Shown here: positions 59,298 to 64,000 of the stretch, piece after piece
Position numbering within the stretch: the stretch's first letter is position 1
Layout of the letters: every line of letters starts with the position of its first letter
NCBI GenBank assembly: GCA_023512835.1
Contig: CM042092.1
Span: forward strand, 2,567,293 to 2,631,292
Reading direction: 5' to 3'
Origin: Taxillus chinensis
Lineage: Eukaryota; Streptophyta; Magnoliopsida; Santalales; Loranthaceae
Length of the DNA stretch: 64,000 nt
Position numbers and translations under genes: made by a program
The notes under the pieces: model-generated
Databases searched by the model: none
What the model saw: the letters and a program-made list of their open reading frames with translations, nothing else
Told to the model about the DNA's origin: nothing

Positions 59298-61429
59298 TAA
59301 AAAAACCTGAAGGTCTTATAAGGAAGTTGAACAATAAGAGGGAATAAATAATAAGAAAGAATTTTAAGGTTTCAACTAATAAGGAAATAGAAATTCTTAA
59401 TTATTTGTACCGAAAGAGCTATTCTTCTTTATCATAGTAAAAAGTTATACTTTGGCCCATTATTCACATTGTCCGTTCACTAAATTAGATAATTAGAAGT
59501 TGCAATTGAATTACTAAAGTATCTTGCCTTGTATAAACTTCGATCAAATGTTGACTAGTATTGGAGATGCTCATGAAATTAATTTTAGTTAAAATAAACT
59601 GCACAAAGTTTTATTTTTTTTTAGTTTATTGATCATAAAGAAACAATTTGACTTTTAGATTGGTTGTTGAAGTTGTTTGAATGATAAAGTATGAATAAAT
59701 CAATAATTTTTGTTAATCCTTAACAAAAAACAACATATTGGATTTTTCTAATCGTTGAGCGATATCTTCCAGCTCCTCTGGTGATGTTCATAAGATTTTA
59801 AGATGGCTATTTCATCATCTGGTGTGCTTATATCATCTTTTTTAAAGAGTTAGGTCACTTATATGTGATTGACTTCTAGCTTATCTGATTAATATTTTCA
59901 ATGAATATATCTTTCATAATTTCTAAATGATAACATTCAGGTGTTTTGTTGCATCACAATCAATCTCTTAAAAACACCTTAGAATTCATGAAAAGGGATT
60001 TGTCTTATGTCATTAAGAATCCCTTGGTGCATTACCTTATAAGTCATGTTTACGTCTGCGAGCAAATATAATACATTATCAACAAAAGCTTACTTGTGTA
60101 AGCTAACTAGGCTAATGTGTTATCTCTTAAAACGCAAAGTCTTTAAGTCTTAAGTAATTTTATTTATGTAAGGTTGAGTCTCTGGTTGCAAAGCATCATC
60201 CTACTTAAAGTATTAAAATTCCTTGCTTACAATTAGACGACATTCAATAGTAAATTTGATATTTTGCCTTATAAAGGCTATCATGTTTTCAAAGGAGTTC
60301 AAATTTTTTATCCTTCACCATGTTAACGTTATTTGGAATTTTTGCCTTGGCTTCTCGGTACTCAAACATTGTTGCTCCACTTGCACTTTTACCTTGCTGA
60401 TTTTGTTCGAAGACTTTGGAAGAGTGGCGCAATATTATTCAACTTTAAAATGATTTTATTTTAAGTGTCTTTCAACTTTAGACGAGCCACAATTTAGGAC
60501 TAAAACTGTACTTTAAAATTAAACAACTATATTTACAAGAATTCATAATAAAAAAATTTATCCACTGATATAATTGATTACAATGTGATATGATCCTATA
60601 CTATGATATTTATGACTAAAGATAGGTATCAAAAATTTCGTTTAATCCCTTTAATTACATCTTTATTCGTGTTTCACCATTAATTCTCCAATAAGTGACC
60701 TATTCATGATCTAATCATGAATTAATTAAGATTTGTAACAACTATATCAATATAGTTACAATTGTTTAATTCACTCATGAATCTCATATTAGAAAGTATG
60801 AGAATATCATTATTCTTCACATAGTGAAATAATATATTCACACACCCGACTTGATGCTCTCACTATCTATAATATGGCTCCAAGATATCGAAGTATTTGA
60901 TACTCAATAGTTCTCATTCATCAATAAATCAAAAGACATAAATTATAAATATGAGTTAATCAAAAGGTCTGGATTAAGATCAATCCATAAATCAGTCATA
61001 TAATATTTAAATATATAGTTTTTCATGTCATAAAATATAGATGAATTGAAAGCTCATTCTATCATGGTATTATTCAATATGTATAGTTATATACTAGTAT
61101 TATTCAATAAATTATCCTAGATTAGATCACTTCCACTATGTAAAGTGTCCACACTATAATCTTATCATAATAGAGTGTCTCAAAACTACATTCATGGATT
61201 GTGAACTAAATTTATATTTAATCCAATTAGTAGATCTATTGCATATGTCTCACACATACCCAATAATAGACTTCAATAAGTAATAAGATATTATGATACT
61301 CAGCTATAAAAAAGCACAATAATGCAATATATTAAATATATAAACAAGATATATTTTAATTAATTAAAAACATTTTTTACATTATCATGATGGCACATTA
61401 TTTTATATAATACTATCCTAACACAGTTG
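59298..61429. other. AT-rich DNA, nothing recognised with confidence
   Basis: A 76-codon open stretch at 60223-60453 has no family features. The block 60540-61420 may be LTR-like, given the copia integrase that follows, but its ends could not be placed. Confidence 0.35.
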
Positions 61430-61930
61430 TCCATTATCGTCATGATGTGTTTCATCTAGATTATTGCATGGGTTATCCTTCTTTTAATAAGCTTTAGTTT
61501 ATGTCATCACTTTTAGAGTTTATTAGTTTGTTTCCTTGTGATGCATGTGAGTTACGTAAACACTATCATGTGTCCTTTCATTTGCCACAAATAAATCATG
61601 TGACTAGGCCCTATAAGCTACTCCACTTTAACATATGAGGTCCTTATCCTGTGTCTACTTTTTAAGGTTTCACATTTTTTGTTACATTCATAGATGATTA
61701 TTCTCGAATTACTTGATTATATTTAATAAAATATCAAACAAATGTTTTTCTTATTTTTAGTAGTTTTATGTTAAAATTCAAAATCAATTTTAGGTTTTTG
61801 TTAAATATTCATGTACTAATAATGTCAAAGAGTATTTGAGAGTATCCTCTGATTTTCGGTCATTTCTTACTTATGTGGCATTTTACATAATGCATCTAGT
61901 TCTAACACTCCTCAACAAAATGAATTGTAT
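61430..61930 (+). pseudogene. Ty1/copia integrase fragment
   Basis: Broken plus-strand translation shows the zinc-binding FPCDACELRKHYHVSF block near 61535-61580, then FVTFIDDYSRIT near 61680-61710, the integrase core start, and NTPQQNE-like remains near 61900. Stops are frequent. RT and gag are missing on both sides. Confidence 0.7.
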
Positions 61931-62960
61931 TAGACCATATTTTGTTCGGGTTGAATACACCGTTACACTTAGTAAAAAATCCTAAAATTGAGGACCCCTC
62001 CAATAAAACTTCTAAGTGCCCGAGTTCTAATATCAAATGATAGAAGATAAAATTTGGAGACCAACGTACTTAACCGTGCTCAATTCCAAGTATAAATGAA
62101 TAAGCTATGGCCAAAACATATTTTGCCACAAAAAGTCATACTTGATCAAAAGACGGTCAATGTTCTTAGTCAAAGTGCCCAAAAATATGACTATGTAAAC
62201 TTCTCTAGAAAACCTTTATACAAGAGTGGTGGGCTTCTAAAATCATCCCCATAAAATGTCTCCATTGAGCATTCTATACGAGGGTAAAAGGGTAATCAAA
62301 AGTATTTTGAAAAAACTTTGGTTCAAAGTAGGGCTCTTTGAGGCTCCAACCTTTGAAGATTTAAGCTTCGAGGCTTCGATCTTCAACCTTCGAAGCTTTA
62401 ACCTTTAGAGCATACTTGGGGATGCTAGTTTTCACCTGGAAATTTGAATTTGCCCCCTCTTAACTCCCGTTAACTCCTTAGAACATGATTTTTTATGCCT
62501 AGAAATTATGAAGACTCCAAAATTTAATTTCAACTCCTCGGATAATGCGGTTAACTCCTAAGATATCTAAAGTGGCACAATTAATGCTCAGAGCAACTAT
62601 TGTCTCCTCCTTCACTTACTCCAATTCCTATAAATAGAGATCTACTCATGTCCAACAAAGGAGGGAGTGAAAACCATATTTTTTTGATACAAAATTGGTC
62701 ATACTTGGAGACCAAGAAAAAGGACTATTATCTTCTAAACAACTTACGAGTAGTTTTATTCCAAAAAAGGTGATAATCAAAGGGGACTATTATATTGATA
62801 ATCTCCATTATTTCTAGGTTTTATTTATTTTAATTATATATACTATCAGTTTGCATACATTTGTGTGAATTACCTAAATATCAATTTTTCTTTTCCTCTC
62901 TTTTTAAAATAAAAATAAAAAACAAAACAAAGCTCAACACTCTACCCTTTTCTAAAAAAT
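61931..62960. repeat. LTR-like DNA with TTCGAGGCTTCGA words and a TATA box
   Basis: The block 62325-62410 is built of CTTTGAGGCT / CTTCGAGGCTTCGATC / CTTCGAAGCTTT variants. CCTATAAATAGAG near 62628-62640 is a TATA box in the style of an LTR promoter. LTR ends were not identified. Confidence 0.35.
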
Positions 62961-64000
62961 ATAAAAATAAAGGCCTGGGTGGCCGCAGGAGTTGAGGAAC
63001 TGATCAATGTTCATATGCTAGATTGTAGATATTTGTGTTTAGGTTGATTTGTGAGACAGTCGTTATTTGATAGTGCAGATACCATTTTGGTATTGTGCTC
63101 GGCGATACGAGCATTTTGGCTATAGTTGGGTCTAATTTGGAGTTCAAGGCCTTGGAGGGGCAGTTGTATAATTTTGGGTATGTGTTTGTTAATTAAGAAA
63201 TTACATGAAAATAGAAATATGGGAGAAAAAGAAAGTGATAGCAAATAGGTCATTGGTGTTCCTGTCTTTGGAGAGAGCATAGAGAGGGAGTAGAGCGTGG
63301 AAGAACAGGAGTTTGCCGAAATTGGAGCTTGGGGCTTGAATTTTGGGTTGATTCCTATGTGAATCCTTACCTAGTAGGTGTTCCTAATCTTCTGTCTCGT
63401 TTCCGTTCTTGAGCATGTGTGATTTGGGCATAAATCGTGAGTTGTAGCATGAACCTTAGATTTTGGAGAAACCCAATTTTGGGATTAAAATCTTTTTATA
63501 TATGTATATATATGTATTAGTGGATGTTATGCGATTTAGACGCATTTAGGACGTGTTATGTGGTATAAATTGTAGTTTGTTAAGTAAAGAAGTGGGTTTG
63601 CAGGTGGTTGGGAGTCGCTGCGTCGATTTCAGACGAAAAACAAGGTGGAACGATGATAAATAGTGCTACCTAGTGAAGAGAAGTGTTGGCGTATCCTAGA
63701 GCCAAAAAGTTTGAGGGTCAAAGGTTTGAGGGTCGAAGGTCGTAGGGTTGAAGGTTTGAGGGTCGAAGGTCGAGGATCAAAAGTCAAAGGTCGAAGGTTA
63801 GAAGCTCCAAAAGCTTCAGATTAGCATCTCCGAGGCTGTGTTCCAGGGATCTTCGTGGCCACAACTCTAGGGATCTTTGAGGCAGAGTCCTACGAGAGTC
63901 TTCGAGGTAGCGATTCTACGAGTCTTCGAGACAGCGATTCCACGAGTCTGCAAGGCAAAGTCTAATTCTTCAAGGCAGAGTTCGAGTCTTCGAGGCAGTG
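62961..64000 (+). repeat. LTR-like DNA ending in degenerate GGTCGAAGG / GAGTCTTCGAGGC repeats
   Basis: From about 63710 the sequence is made of AGGGTCGAAGGTCG variants, then, from 63880 to the window edge, of GAGTCTTCGAGGCAG variants with TACGAGTCTTCGAG. The words resemble those at 39320-40240, so this may be another LTR of the same kind, cut by the window end. No protein domain is recognised; the minus-strand open stretch at 63011-63280 is not supported. Confidence 0.4.

Noticed and set aside
1..64000. tRNA, rRNA, CRISPR array, riboswitch or hammerhead ribozyme
   Set aside because: Scanning by eye found no cloverleaf with TTCRANNY arm, no rRNA core words, no regular spacer array and no CTGATGA...GAAA core pair. 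A covariance-model search would be needed to exclude small RNAs fully.

Overview
The window looks like a gene-poor, repeat-dense stretch of a flowering-plant nuclear genome, probably a dicot. The evidence is an AT-rich background, GT-AG introns in a plant-type CNNM/CBS gene, many Ty3/gypsy and Ty1/copia LTR elements whose primer-binding sites match plant initiator tRNA-Met, an Ac-like hAT fragment, and TRIM (terminal-repeat retrotransposon in miniature) sequences. The species cannot be named from this sequence. No rRNA gene, tRNA gene, CRISPR array or bacterial operon was seen.

Only one intact host gene is supported. It lies on the minus strand at 5090-10914 and has 13 coding exons encoding 487 aa. 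It belongs to the CNNM/DUF21 plus CBS-pair family (plant CBSDUF / MAGNESIUM RELEASE-like membrane proteins). All exon phases fit and the reading frame is open throughout.

Layout from left to right: a solo LTR (381-1607); a decayed gypsy pol (about 1840-3790, +); the CNNM gene (5090-10914, -); a 5'-truncated Tekay/Del-type chromovirus on + (about 11440-16360) whose 3' LTR is split by a 1.8-kb array of eight TRIM LTRs with an inverted centre (13843-15646); an LTR with primer-binding site on minus (17563-18223); a stretch of unusual composition with a 151-codon ORF (19350-20180); a gypsy integrase/chromodomain scrap (about 22140-22590, -); a second solo LTR (23801-25181); a copia RNase H scrap (26190-26690, +) joined to a gag-protease-only gypsy element with two LTRs (26698-29200, +); AT-rich DNA; a 2.46-kb solo LTR (33607-36070); and a minus-strand LTR from 38376 that was split by the insertion of a complete 9.16-kb Tekay-type element (40245-49403, -, target duplication GTCAC). 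After that come an internally deleted Tnt1-type copia (about 49580-50910, -), a complete 4.9-kb copia with 213-216-bp LTRs (53482-58405, -), a 469-bp non-autonomous hAT with an 8-bp target duplication (58821-59289), a copia integrase scrap (61430-61930, +), and LTR-like DNA with degenerate GAGTC/TTCGAG repeats running off the right edge.

The genes do not form a pathway; the window mainly records nested retroelement insertion. The strongest candidates for a second look are the symmetrical TRIM array, the five G-boxes in the U3 of the 9.16-kb gypsy, the mismatch between that element's similar LTRs and its heavily frameshifted coding region, the gag-protease-only element, and the degenerate short repeats carried inside several LTR families.
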